Positions 57,268 through 64,000 of a stretch of 64,000 bases of DNA are shown here, one piece after another. Under the pieces are notes generated by a model. It did no database searches. It worked only from the letters and a program-made list of their open reading frames with translations, and was not told the DNA's origin. The stretch is from Alteromonas sp. KUL42 (GTDB lineage Bacteria; Pseudomonadota; Gammaproteobacteria; Enterobacterales; Alteromonadaceae): positions 1 through 64,000 of the forward strand of contig NZ_BJKK01000007.1 in NCBI RefSeq assembly GCF_006538325.1, in the 5' to 3' direction. Numbering within the stretch: position 1 is the first letter of the stretch; each line of letters starts with the position of its first letter. Position numbers and translations under genes: made by a program.

Positions 57268-58760
57268 ATGCGACTGGGGCTATTCCTTCTTCTACTTACT
57301 ATTTTTCCGTTAGTTTCTAAGGCTGATCATGCTCACCTGCCGGTTACTTTTATTTTTTCAGCGGACATGCCTAATATTTCGGAAGAGCAATCCGGTTACT
57401 ACGCACAGTTACAAACACTTGTAAAAAAATATCGAAAACAAGGTGGTACGGTTTTTTTATCTATGGCGGAGGCTCGATAGGCCCAAGTGCGTTGTCTTCG
57501 TTCGACCGTGGGTCGCACATTATCGATATTCTTAATACTATTGAACCTGATGTAATGGGGATAACGAAGCGCGAGTTTAGTTTCTATGAAGATGAACTGT
57601 CATTGCGTTCCTATGAAGCGGCATTCCCTTTTGTCACGAGCAATGTCATTGATAATCGTGTGGGGCGTGCGCTAGATGGTCTAAATACATCAGTACTGAT
57701 TACCAAAAACAATATTACGTTAGGGGTAATCTCTGTCCTTCATGACAGAGTAATAGATGAATATCAACTGTCAGATATCTCGATAGAGTCACCTCAAAAA
57801 GCCATTTTAGAAGAGGCAAAATCACTTAGGCAACGAGGGGCTGATATCGTATTATTGCATTATTCTTACCCATTTCCGTTTGTTGAAAACCTATTAGCTA
57901 AACACGTTGTTGATATCGCTTTTATTTCAGATAGCCGTTTAAGCGAAAAGCATGCTGACAGCGAAGCGCATTCACCAAGTAGTATTCGACTACAAAAGGC
58001 TGGCTATGCTGTTGTTGCAGAATTAGGTGAGCAATCGCATTGGACAATTGCTAATGTAGAAGAAATTGAGTTGAGTCAGTTAACGGCGGACGCGTTTGTT
58101 AAAGAACAGATTAAAGGATATGAATCAAGGCTTAAACGCTTGCTGAACATTCAAATTGGTGAATGGCAATCGAGCTTCTCAACCTTAAGAACTAAAGTAA
58201 GAAGCGAAGATAATGCATTTGCTAATTACATTGCGGATACACTGCGAAACTACGCTAAAACGGATGTGGCTATAGTGAATGGCGGTAGCATTCGAGGGAA
58301 CAAAGAGTACACCGCAGGCATGCCGATAACGAGGCATGATATTGTCACTGAAATTCCTTTCAGAGCACATGTGGTGAACATGAGCTTGACTGGAGCGCAG
58401 TTGATATTAGCTCTTGAAGAGGGATTGTCCCAATACGAAAATTTAAAAGGTGGGTTTCCTCATGTATCCGGCATGACTTACACCTTTGATGCCAATGCTC
58501 AGCCACTTAAACGTGTGAAAAGCGTTTTGGTAGCAGGGCAGCCACTTGACAGGCAAAAAGTTTACACCCTCGCAACCAGTAACTTTCTCGCTAATGGTGG
58601 GGATGGATTTTATGCACTAAAAGATGCACGGCACAATAAGGCGCAATCGATACGTCAACCTCAAATCTCCGACTTAGTGATACGGTCTATTACTAGTCAA
58701 TATGAAGTGACACTTGAGAAAGAAAAAAGAGTCCTAAACGAAGCGGAAGGCGGGATTTAG
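57268..58760 (+). pseudogene. 5'-nucleotidase-like protein without metal-site motifs, single-base frameshift
   Basis: The signal peptide MRLGLFLLLLTIFPLVSKADH begins frame one, which ends after TVFLSMAEAR; the next frame continues GGGSIGPSALSSFDRGSHIIDILN. One extra T in the T7 run at 57452-57458 would give TVFFIYGGGSIGP and a single ORF of ~497 codons. The C-terminal 5_nucleotid_C domain is intact (AIVNGGSIRGNKEY, YTLATSNFLANGGDGFYAL). The N-terminal metallophosphatase half lacks all usual ligands: TNDxHG is FSADMPN, GD is GG, GNHE is TKRE and GHSH is SDSR. Probably a periplasmic non-catalytic or binding protein. The diguanylate cyclase starts 1 bp after its stop. Confidence 0.8.
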
Positions 58761-58761
58761 G

Positions 58762-60360
58762 ATGCAAAATAAAAAGACAACTTTGTATGTTTTTATTTTT
58801 GCACAATGCAGCGTCATGGTGCTATTTATTCTTATTCTGTTACTGTCCCTTTTTAGGCTTCACGACGTTCGCCAATTACTCGGTGATGTAACAACTAACG
58901 CTGTCCCTGCTTTAAGCCAAGCGGCGGTGATTACTCGAGATGTGCAGCAATTGGTTTCGTTGACAACCCGTTTAACTTCTGTGGAGAATCAGTCGGCAAG
59001 GCGTATTATTAAAGGTCAGTTAGATGAAGCGCTTGCTAGGCTAGAATCATCAGCACTTCAGCAAGAGCACAGTGACAAATATTTTTCAACACAGTTGAAC
59101 GTGCTTGCACAAGAAATAGAAGAACTCAACACACTAGTTCGTCAGCAAATAGAGGTTGAGAAAGAAGTAAAAGTTGAGCGAGAAGCACTTTTTGATTACC
59201 TGAATCAAGTTTTTGAAGGCCGAGATGAAAGGTATATTGAGCTCAAGTCTTCTCAAGTTCTTGTATCTCTCACGTTAAAAATTGCGCAAATTAACCAACA
59301 GTTTCAGTTGCATGAACTCAGATTATTAGAAGGCAAAATTGCCCATCAGCTAAAGCAATTACGCGAAAGTGCAGATAAAGGGCAATATACTGATAAATTA
59401 GTTATCACTCTTGAAAAGGCAATATTAGGCGAATGGGGCATGGTTGATAAACAGGCCAATGTCATGCGGATTCGCGGGCGTTCTCGTGGAAGAGGGAGTT
59501 TTGTTGAGCACCTCGCTGAGGAAGTCGCTTCTAGCATAGAACTTCGAGCAAGTGAGGTTACAAAGAATACGGCACAGAGTGCGTTATCAGCAAGCACACG
59601 CGTTACTGACCAGATTACCCTGTCGCTAGGGTTGTCTACACTCGTTATGCTTATTTGCTGCGCCATCATTTTCTATATTTATAAGCGTATTATTCTTCGC
59701 TTAATCGCCTTGACCAATATGGTTGAGCACGCTAGTGATGAGGTGGTTGAATTTGAAGGTAACGACGAGGTTTCTCGCTTGGCAAAGAGTTTTGCGCTGT
59801 ACTTTAATCGTGTGAAAACACAGGAAGCAGAGCTAATAAGGCTGTCTTTAAGTGATGCGCTTACTAATATCGCCAATCGTAGAGCATTTGAACTTGAAAT
59901 AGAAAAAAGTATGGCAATGGCTAAACGCCATCAGTGGCCATTAACGATCATGCTTATCGATGTGGATTTCTTTAAAGCTTATAACGACCATTATGGCCAC
60001 ACTCAAGGTGATTTGTGCTTAAAAGCAGTCGCGTCATGTTTAAACGACACTATAACGCGAAATACCGACTTTTGTGCACGTTTTGGTGGTGAAGAATTTG
60101 TCGCTATCTTACCTAATACCGATGAAAAGGGCGCACAAGTTAAAGCGCAAGCAGTGCGAGAAGCGGTAGAACAACTCCAAATAAAACATGAGAAAAGTGT
60201 TGTGTCAGCGCATGTGACAGTAAGCTTGGGGGTGGCAACATATTATTCTACTACCGATGCTAATTGGGGTGTCAAAACCGTGCTAGATACCGCTGATAAG
60301 GCACTCTATAACGCTAAAGTTTCTGGTAGAAATCGATGTGTGTTTACTATCCATAGATAA
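58762..60360 (+). CDS. Membrane-bound diguanylate cyclase with periplasmic sensor domain
   Basis: A 532-residue protein with TM1 at about 8-30, a helical, coiled-coil-rich periplasmic domain to ~288, TM2 at ~290-312, a HAMP-like segment and a GGDEF domain. The active site is ARFGGEEFVAI, and the upstream RNTD gives an RxxD inhibitory site, so it should make c-di-GMP under product control. The gene starts 1 bp after the degenerate 5'-nucleotidase gene, indicating an operon in which the secreted protein may signal to this sensor. Confidence 0.92.
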   Translation: MQNKKTTLYVFIFAQCSVMVLFILILLLSLFRLHDVRQLLGDVTTNAVPALSQAAVITRDVQQLVSLTTRLTSVENQSARRIIKGQLDEALARLESSALQQEHSDKYFSTQLNVLAQEIEELNTLVRQQIEVEKEVKVEREALFDYLNQVFEGRDERYIELKSSQVLVSLTLKIAQINQQFQLHELRLLEGKIAHQLKQLRESADKGQYTDKLVITLEKAILGEWGMVDKQANVMRIRGRSRGRGSFVEHLAEEVASSIELRASEVTKNTAQSALSASTRVTDQITLSLGLSTLVMLICCAIIFYIYKRIILRLIALTNMVEHASDEVVEFEGNDEVSRLAKSFALYFNRVKTQEAELIRLSLSDALTNIANRRAFELEIEKSMAMAKRHQWPLTIMLIDVDFFKAYNDHYGHTQGDLCLKAVASCLNDTITRNTDFCARFGGEEFVAILPNTDEKGAQVKAQAVREAVEQLQIKHEKSVVSAHVTVSLGVATYYSTTDANWGVKTVLDTADKALYNAKVSGRNRCVFTIHR

Positions 60361-60566
60361 GGTAATTATGGGCGCTTTATGGTGTCGTGTTTATATCGAA
60401 TAAATTCAGCCTAGTAACGGGTCTCTGCTAAGTTTATATACCTTCTGACTTGGTTTTGTCAGTTTTTTCCAAAAGAAGTACTGCACCAAAGGGGGAATTA
60501 CGCTTTAGAGATATGACAGTTTGTGATACTCGGGAATTTCAAAAAAAACTAGAAAAGGAGTGCATC

Positions 60567-61884
60567 TTGTTTTTTATAAATAAAAAGTTAGCTGAAGAAA
60601 ATCAAAGGCTTATCAAGGAACTTGAAGCATTTAAAACAGTCCAGAAAGAACTGCGTGCAGAAATGATGTTTGTGGAATTTGACCCTCAAGGAAGAATTCG
60701 TGACGTAAATGAGCTCTTTACCAACGCTACAGGTTATAAAGTTAATAATGTTATTGGCAAATCACTTTCAGACTTAATCTGTGATAATAAGCAAACAAGA
60801 AATAGCGCACAAAATTTGCAAAGTGCTCTAGATGCAAATAATCATTGGCATGGCACTGTAAGTTTGTTGAATGCTTCGGGCGAAACAATTTGGGTTAGGG
60901 GCATTTTACAACCTGTAGATGATATACATGGTAATGTTTCATTCATTACTTTTTATATGTCAGAGCAAACAAGGACTATCTCAAAAGCCAACGAAATGAA
61001 GGATATGATTAGCGCCTTACATAGATCATCTGCGGTTATAGAGTTTACATTAGATGGCGTTATTCTCGATGCAAATGAGAATTTCCTGCAAAGTATGGGG
61101 TATCAACGAGAGCAAATCTTAGGCAAGCATCATCGTAGTTTTTTGCACGCAGGATGAAGCTAACTCCCAAGATTACAAAACGTTTTGGCAGGACTTGAGG
61201 AACGGGAAGTCAACTTCAGGGCGTTTTAAACGCATAGATAGCCATGGTAACGAGGTGTGGCTTGAAGCTTCATATAATCCAATTCACGACGAGAACAACA
61301 AGCTCTATAAAGTAGCCAAGTTTGCCACGGTAATTACGCAACAAATGCAGCGAGAGTTTGCGATTTCCGAAGCCGCGACTGTAGCTTTTGAGGTTTCACA
61401 AGAAACTGGTGAACAAGCTAAAAAAGGTAACGACATTCTCGATTCAACGGTGCGAATTATGGAGGAATTAGCCAAGAGCATGGGGGATGCGAGTGAAGGT
61501 ATTAAGGAGCTAGATGAGCAATCGCAAAAAGTAGCTGACCTCGTCAAGAGTATAAGTGGTATTGCAGATCAAACGAACCTTCTCGCGCTAAATGCTGCCA
61601 TTGAAGCAGCCCGTGCAGGTGACCAAGGGCGAGGCTTTGCAGTTGTCGCCGATGAAGTGCGTCAACTAGCTTCACGTACCAGTGCTGCCACGGAAGAAAT
61701 TGTGAATGTAGTTGCTGAAAACAGAAAGTTGACGGAAAGCGCTGTTCAGCTTATAGAGGCCGGGCAAGACAAGGCACGTGAAGCACTGACATTTTCTACC
61801 GAATCTGGCAAAGCCATGCGTGAGATACAAGAGGGGGCCAGTGAGGTTGTCAATGCAATAGGGCAGTTCACTCAGCAATTATAG
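60567..61884 (+). pseudogene. Soluble PAS-PAS chemoreceptor, single-base frameshift
   Basis: The gene starts at TTG 60567 behind AAGGAG (60555-60560); the product begins LFFINKKLAEENQRL, as in cytoplasmic BdlA/Aer-like receptors. PAS1 is FVEFDPQGRIRDVNELFTNATGY and PAS2 is VIEFTLDGVILDANENFLQSMGY. After HHRSFLHA the frame stops; dropping one G of the GG at 61152-61153 gives [20 protein letters not shown] and reads on to the MCP tip ([37 protein letters not shown]). No transmembrane helix. With the base removed the product is about 438 residues. Confidence 0.82.
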
Positions 61885-61885
61885 C

Positions 61886-61919
61886 GCACCAAAAAGAATC
61901 AATTATGCGGTTTTGGTGC
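61886..61919. promoter_or_regulatory. Mirrored GCACCAAAA/TTTTGGTGC element upstream of nrtA
   Basis: Perfect 9-bp inverted arms (61886-61894, 61911-61919), the same core halves as at 49034-49071 upstream of nirB. Either an NtrC-like binding region for the nrt operon or a hairpin ending the chemoreceptor transcript, which stops 1 bp before it. Confidence 0.45.
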
Positions 61920-62200
61920 ACTAAAAAAGAATAATTGGCAACTTTAATGGCATGAGTTCTTTTTTTGTTAGCTAATTCAATGTCTTAAATTTTTGGCATA
62001 AGGTGTGCTTTTAAATAAATGTAATGTGGCACACGATGCAATAAAGCTTAACAAATCCTGTAAAGTGACAAGCGTGAGTGTAGTACGCAGCACTAGCTAT
62101 AACGTTCTAAGATGGAATCGTAGGAGTCAGTAAGGAAGCCAATATGTCTCCAATTGGTTATGGTAAGTGAACAATAATAACTATAAATCATTTATTTTTA

Positions 62201-62348
62201 GCCTCCTACAAGTGAGGCAACAAGGTTAAGCGAATTGGCTTAGCCAACTACAATTTAATGCGTTTGTAAGTACTCCGATATTACAGACACGGCAACGAAG
62301 CCCACCAAGCATGACATTTAGATGTCAAACGCTGGTGGGTTTTTTTTT
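62201..62348 (+). promoter_or_regulatory. nrtA leader: two hairpins followed by terminator, predicted ANTAR antitermination
   Basis: Hairpin 1: GCCTC/GAGGC (62201-62218). Hairpin 2: GGTTAAGC/GCTTAGCC with a six-base loop GAATTG (62224-62245). The terminator is GCCCACCA...TGGTGGG, with an inner TGACAT/ATGTCA stem, followed by a nine-T run (62300-62348). GGCAACGAAGCCC (62291-62303) is identical to the nirB leader. The two hairpins are 5 nt apart, consistent with a tandem ANTAR target. The rest of 61920-62200 shows no gene. Confidence 0.75.
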
Positions 62349-62365
62349 GGCTTTGAGGAACATCT

Positions 62366-63775
62366 ATGACCGGTTTGAAAACAAATTTACTACACCGCTT
62401 AAGACAATCTTTAGCTAAAGGCATTGTGACCACACTGTCAGTGTCTTTGCTTAGCTCGCCCTTTTTGGCATTCGCACAAGAAGAGGCGTTAGGTTGGCCC
62501 GAGAAAGAAGAACTTAAATTTGGGTTTATAAAGCTTACGGATATGGCGCCTCTCGCAGTGGCTTATGAGAAAGGCTTTTTTGAAGACGAAGGTTTGTACG
62601 TTACTTTGGAGGCTCAGGCAAACTGGAAAGTACTGCTAGACCGCGTTATTGACGGACAGCTAGATGGCGCGCATATGCTCGCTGGGCAACCTCTTGGTGC
62701 CACCATCGGTTTTGGTACGCAATCCCACGTGGTCACTGCTTTTAGTATGGATTTGAATGGCAATGGCATCACGGTATCCAATGAAGTGTGGAACAAAATG
62801 AAAGCACATATTCCACACGAAAATGGGAAACCTGTGCATCCTATAAAAGCGGATTATCTAAAGCCAGTGATCGACGAATATCGAAGTGCTGGGAAGCCTT
62901 TTAACATGGGAATGGTGTTCCCTGTATCAACGCATAATTACGAACTACGCTATTGGCTGGCAGCAGGGGGGATTCACCCCGGCTACTATGCACCGCATAA
63001 AGGGGATACTGCAGGGCAAATTGATGCACAAGCACTACTCTCAGTTACTCCACCTCCACAAATGCCTGCAACAATGGAAGCGGGCACCATCTATGGCTAT
63101 TGCGTCGGAGAACCTTGGAATCAGCAAGCCGTTTTCAAAGGCATAGGCGTACCGGTAATTACCGATTACGAGATATGGAAAAACAACCCAGAGAAGGTTT
63201 TTGGCGTTAGCCAAGCATGGGCTGAGCAATACCCCAATACACATATTCGCGTGGTAAAAGCACTAATTAGAGCGGCGATGTGGTTGGATGCAAACAACAA
63301 TGCAAACCGAGCAGAGGCGGTAAAAATTCTTTCAAAGAGTAATTATGTTGGCGCCGATGAAGATGTGTTGGCAAACAGTATGACAGGTACGTTTGAGTAC
63401 GAGAAAGGAGACAAGCGCGACGTACCTGATTTCAACGTATTTTTCCGTCATAACGCAACTTACCCCTATTACAGCGATGCCATTTGGTATTTAACACAAA
63501 TGCGTCGTTGGGGACAAATATCAAGCGCTAAGTCTGATGAATGGTACAAGGAAACTGCGAAAAAAGTATATAAGCCAGAAGTTTATGCAAAGGCAGCACG
63601 TGCACTTATCGCTGAAGGAAAAGCGAAGGCGGCCGACTTTCCAGAGTTTTCTACTGAGTCAGGCTTTAAACCACCGCAAAGTGAATTTATCGATGGCGTT
63701 ACCTTTGATGGTACCCAGCCTAATGCGTACTTAGAGCAATTTAACATTGGTTTGAAAGGCACAACAGAGTTGTAA
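62366..63775 (+). CDS. nrtA: Nitrate ABC transporter substrate-binding protein
   Basis: A 469-residue NrtA/CmpA-type protein. A Sec signal peptide ([20 protein letters not shown]) leads to [42 protein letters not shown], the family's opening strands, then [18 protein letters not shown] and [18 protein letters not shown]. It binds nitrate (possibly nitrite) in the periplasm for the NrtBC(D) transporter. Length is normal. Leader at 62201-62348 puts it under the same predicted NasR control as nirB; nrtB follows. Confidence 0.93.
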   Translation: MTGLKTNLLHRLRQSLAKGIVTTLSVSLLSSPFLAFAQEEALGWPEKEELKFGFIKLTDMAPLAVAYEKGFFEDEGLYVTLEAQANWKVLLDRVIDGQLDGAHMLAGQPLGATIGFGTQSHVVTAFSMDLNGNGITVSNEVWNKMKAHIPHENGKPVHPIKADYLKPVIDEYRSAGKPFNMGMVFPVSTHNYELRYWLAAGGIHPGYYAPHKGDTAGQIDAQALLSVTPPPQMPATMEAGTIYGYCVGEPWNQQAVFKGIGVPVITDYEIWKNNPEKVFGVSQAWAEQYPNTHIRVVKALIRAAMWLDANNNANRAEAVKILSKSNYVGADEDVLANSMTGTFEYEKGDKRDVPDFNVFFRHNATYPYYSDAIWYLTQMRRWGQISSAKSDEWYKETAKKVYKPEVYAKAARALIAEGKAKAADFPEFSTESGFKPPQSEFIDGVTFDGTQPNAYLEQFNIGLKGTTEL

Positions 63776-63792
63776 ATTTCGTTTCTTACAGG

Positions 63793-63818
63793 GCTTCTTT
63801 CTCATAATTGAAAGAAGC
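63793..63818 (+). promoter_or_regulatory. Intercistronic stem-loop between nrtA and nrtB
   Basis: GCTTCTTTC and GAAAGAAGC form 9-bp arms around TCATAATT. Hairpins here commonly protect the binding-protein mRNA and lower permease expression in ABC transporter operons. No T-tract follows, so read-through into nrtB is expected. Confidence 0.6.
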
Positions 63819-63865
63819 TCTCGAGCTAAAGCTTTCAAAAGCTCAACAAGTATCAGGAACATAAA

Positions 63866-64000
63866 ATGAGCAAAATAAGCACAATTTTAAGATTTACACC
63901 GGCTACATCCCGTTCAGAGGGCGTTACCGGATTCTTGTTTCAAAGTGCGCCGACACTGCTACTCCCAATTATTGGATTGTTATTGTTCCTTGCCATTTGG
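63866..64000 (+). CDS. nrtB: Nitrate ABC transporter permease, 3' part outside window
   Basis: The ATG at 63866 opens a frame continuing to the window edge (45 codons): MSKISTILRFTP, a short basic segment, then the first transmembrane helix (TLLLPIIGLLLFLAIW). N-terminus and position after nrtA fit NrtB, the inner-membrane permease. AGGAAC precedes the start. Confidence 0.8.
   Translation, partial: MSKISTILRFTPATSRSEGVTGFLFQSAPTLLLPIIGLLLFLAIW

Noticed and set aside
62034..62047. Sigma-54 promoter TGGCAC...TGCA upstream of nrtA
   Set aside because: The GG-to-GC spacing is 8 bp instead of the required 10.

Overview
The window looks like a chromosomal segment of a marine gammaproteobacterium close to Alteromonas. 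The basis is the gene content (parE, epmB/efp/epmA, rlmG, an assimilatory nirBD-nasA-cobA cluster, a SulP carrier, many GGDEF/EAL and chemoreceptor genes), moderate GC and gammaproteobacterial protein signatures. No database search was possible; family assignments come from motifs read in the translated sequence.

Region 1 (1-15643): the 3' part of parE, then a complete Tn7-like transposon of about 14 kb (1660-15638). Its boundaries can be fixed from sequence. TTGGT is duplicated on both sides (1655-1659 and 15639-15643), and the termini TAGTCATTAAAGCA and, inverted, TGGTCATTAAAGCA match at 13 of 14 bases. Repeated TGACA-containing putative TnsB sites lie inside each end. The element inserted in the last codons of parE, and its own first three bases (TAG) now act as the parE stop codon; the displaced TAA is at 15644. 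Machinery: tnsA, tnsB, tnsC and a short tniQ in overlapping order, plus an opposite-strand operon with a long TniQ/TnsD-type protein and two unknown small genes. Cargo: a BrxR/CapW-type WYL regulator with a direct-repeat operator, and a restriction cluster of an alpha-type (D12) adenine methyltransferase, a small unknown protein, a McrB-like AAA+ ATPase, a McrC-like nuclease and a convergent beta-class methyltransferase, resembling LlaJI-type McrBC-linked restriction-modification.

Region 2 (15644-23228): an AT-rich accessory block beyond the transposon. It begins with a strong bidirectional terminator that probably once served parE. Then come an N-terminally truncated NdpA-family gene coupled to an unknown membrane protein gene, a small helical protein, and a tight three-gene operon: an EgtD-like SAM methyltransferase, a membrane-anchored protein with a possible PLD-like fold, and a sodium:solute symporter. 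The operon is bracketed by two ~229-bp direct repeats, which are two copies of one small gene. It is my main candidate for an undescribed system.

Region 3 (23229-45167): chromosomal genes. A MASE3-type chemoreceptor, an alginate-export-type porin, a frameshifted S41 peptidase between two 87-bp repeats, an Amt-PAS-GGDEF-EAL fusion, a HAD phosphatase, yjfB-like, epmB/efp/epmA, a histidine-rich TonB receptor behind two Zur-like boxes, a frameshifted cyclophilin, rlmG, alkB, a bolA-like gene and a nucleotidyltransferase.

Region 4 (45168-64000): nitrate and nitrite assimilation. A NIT-ANTAR antiterminator (NasR-like), SulP, nirB-nirD-nasA-cobA-ybiB, then nrtA and the start of nrtB. Both the nirB and the nrtA leaders carry hairpins followed by an intrinsic terminator and share GGCAACGAAGCCC, which fits NasR-type antitermination. 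Mirrored TGCACCAA/TTGGTGCA elements lie upstream of each. Between them sit a 5'-nucleotidase-like gene lacking its metal-site motifs, a diguanylate cyclase and a soluble PAS chemoreceptor.

Four otherwise intact genes (S41 peptidase, cyclophilin, 5'-nucleotidase-like, PAS chemoreceptor) are each broken by one single-base indel, so sequencing error must be considered.
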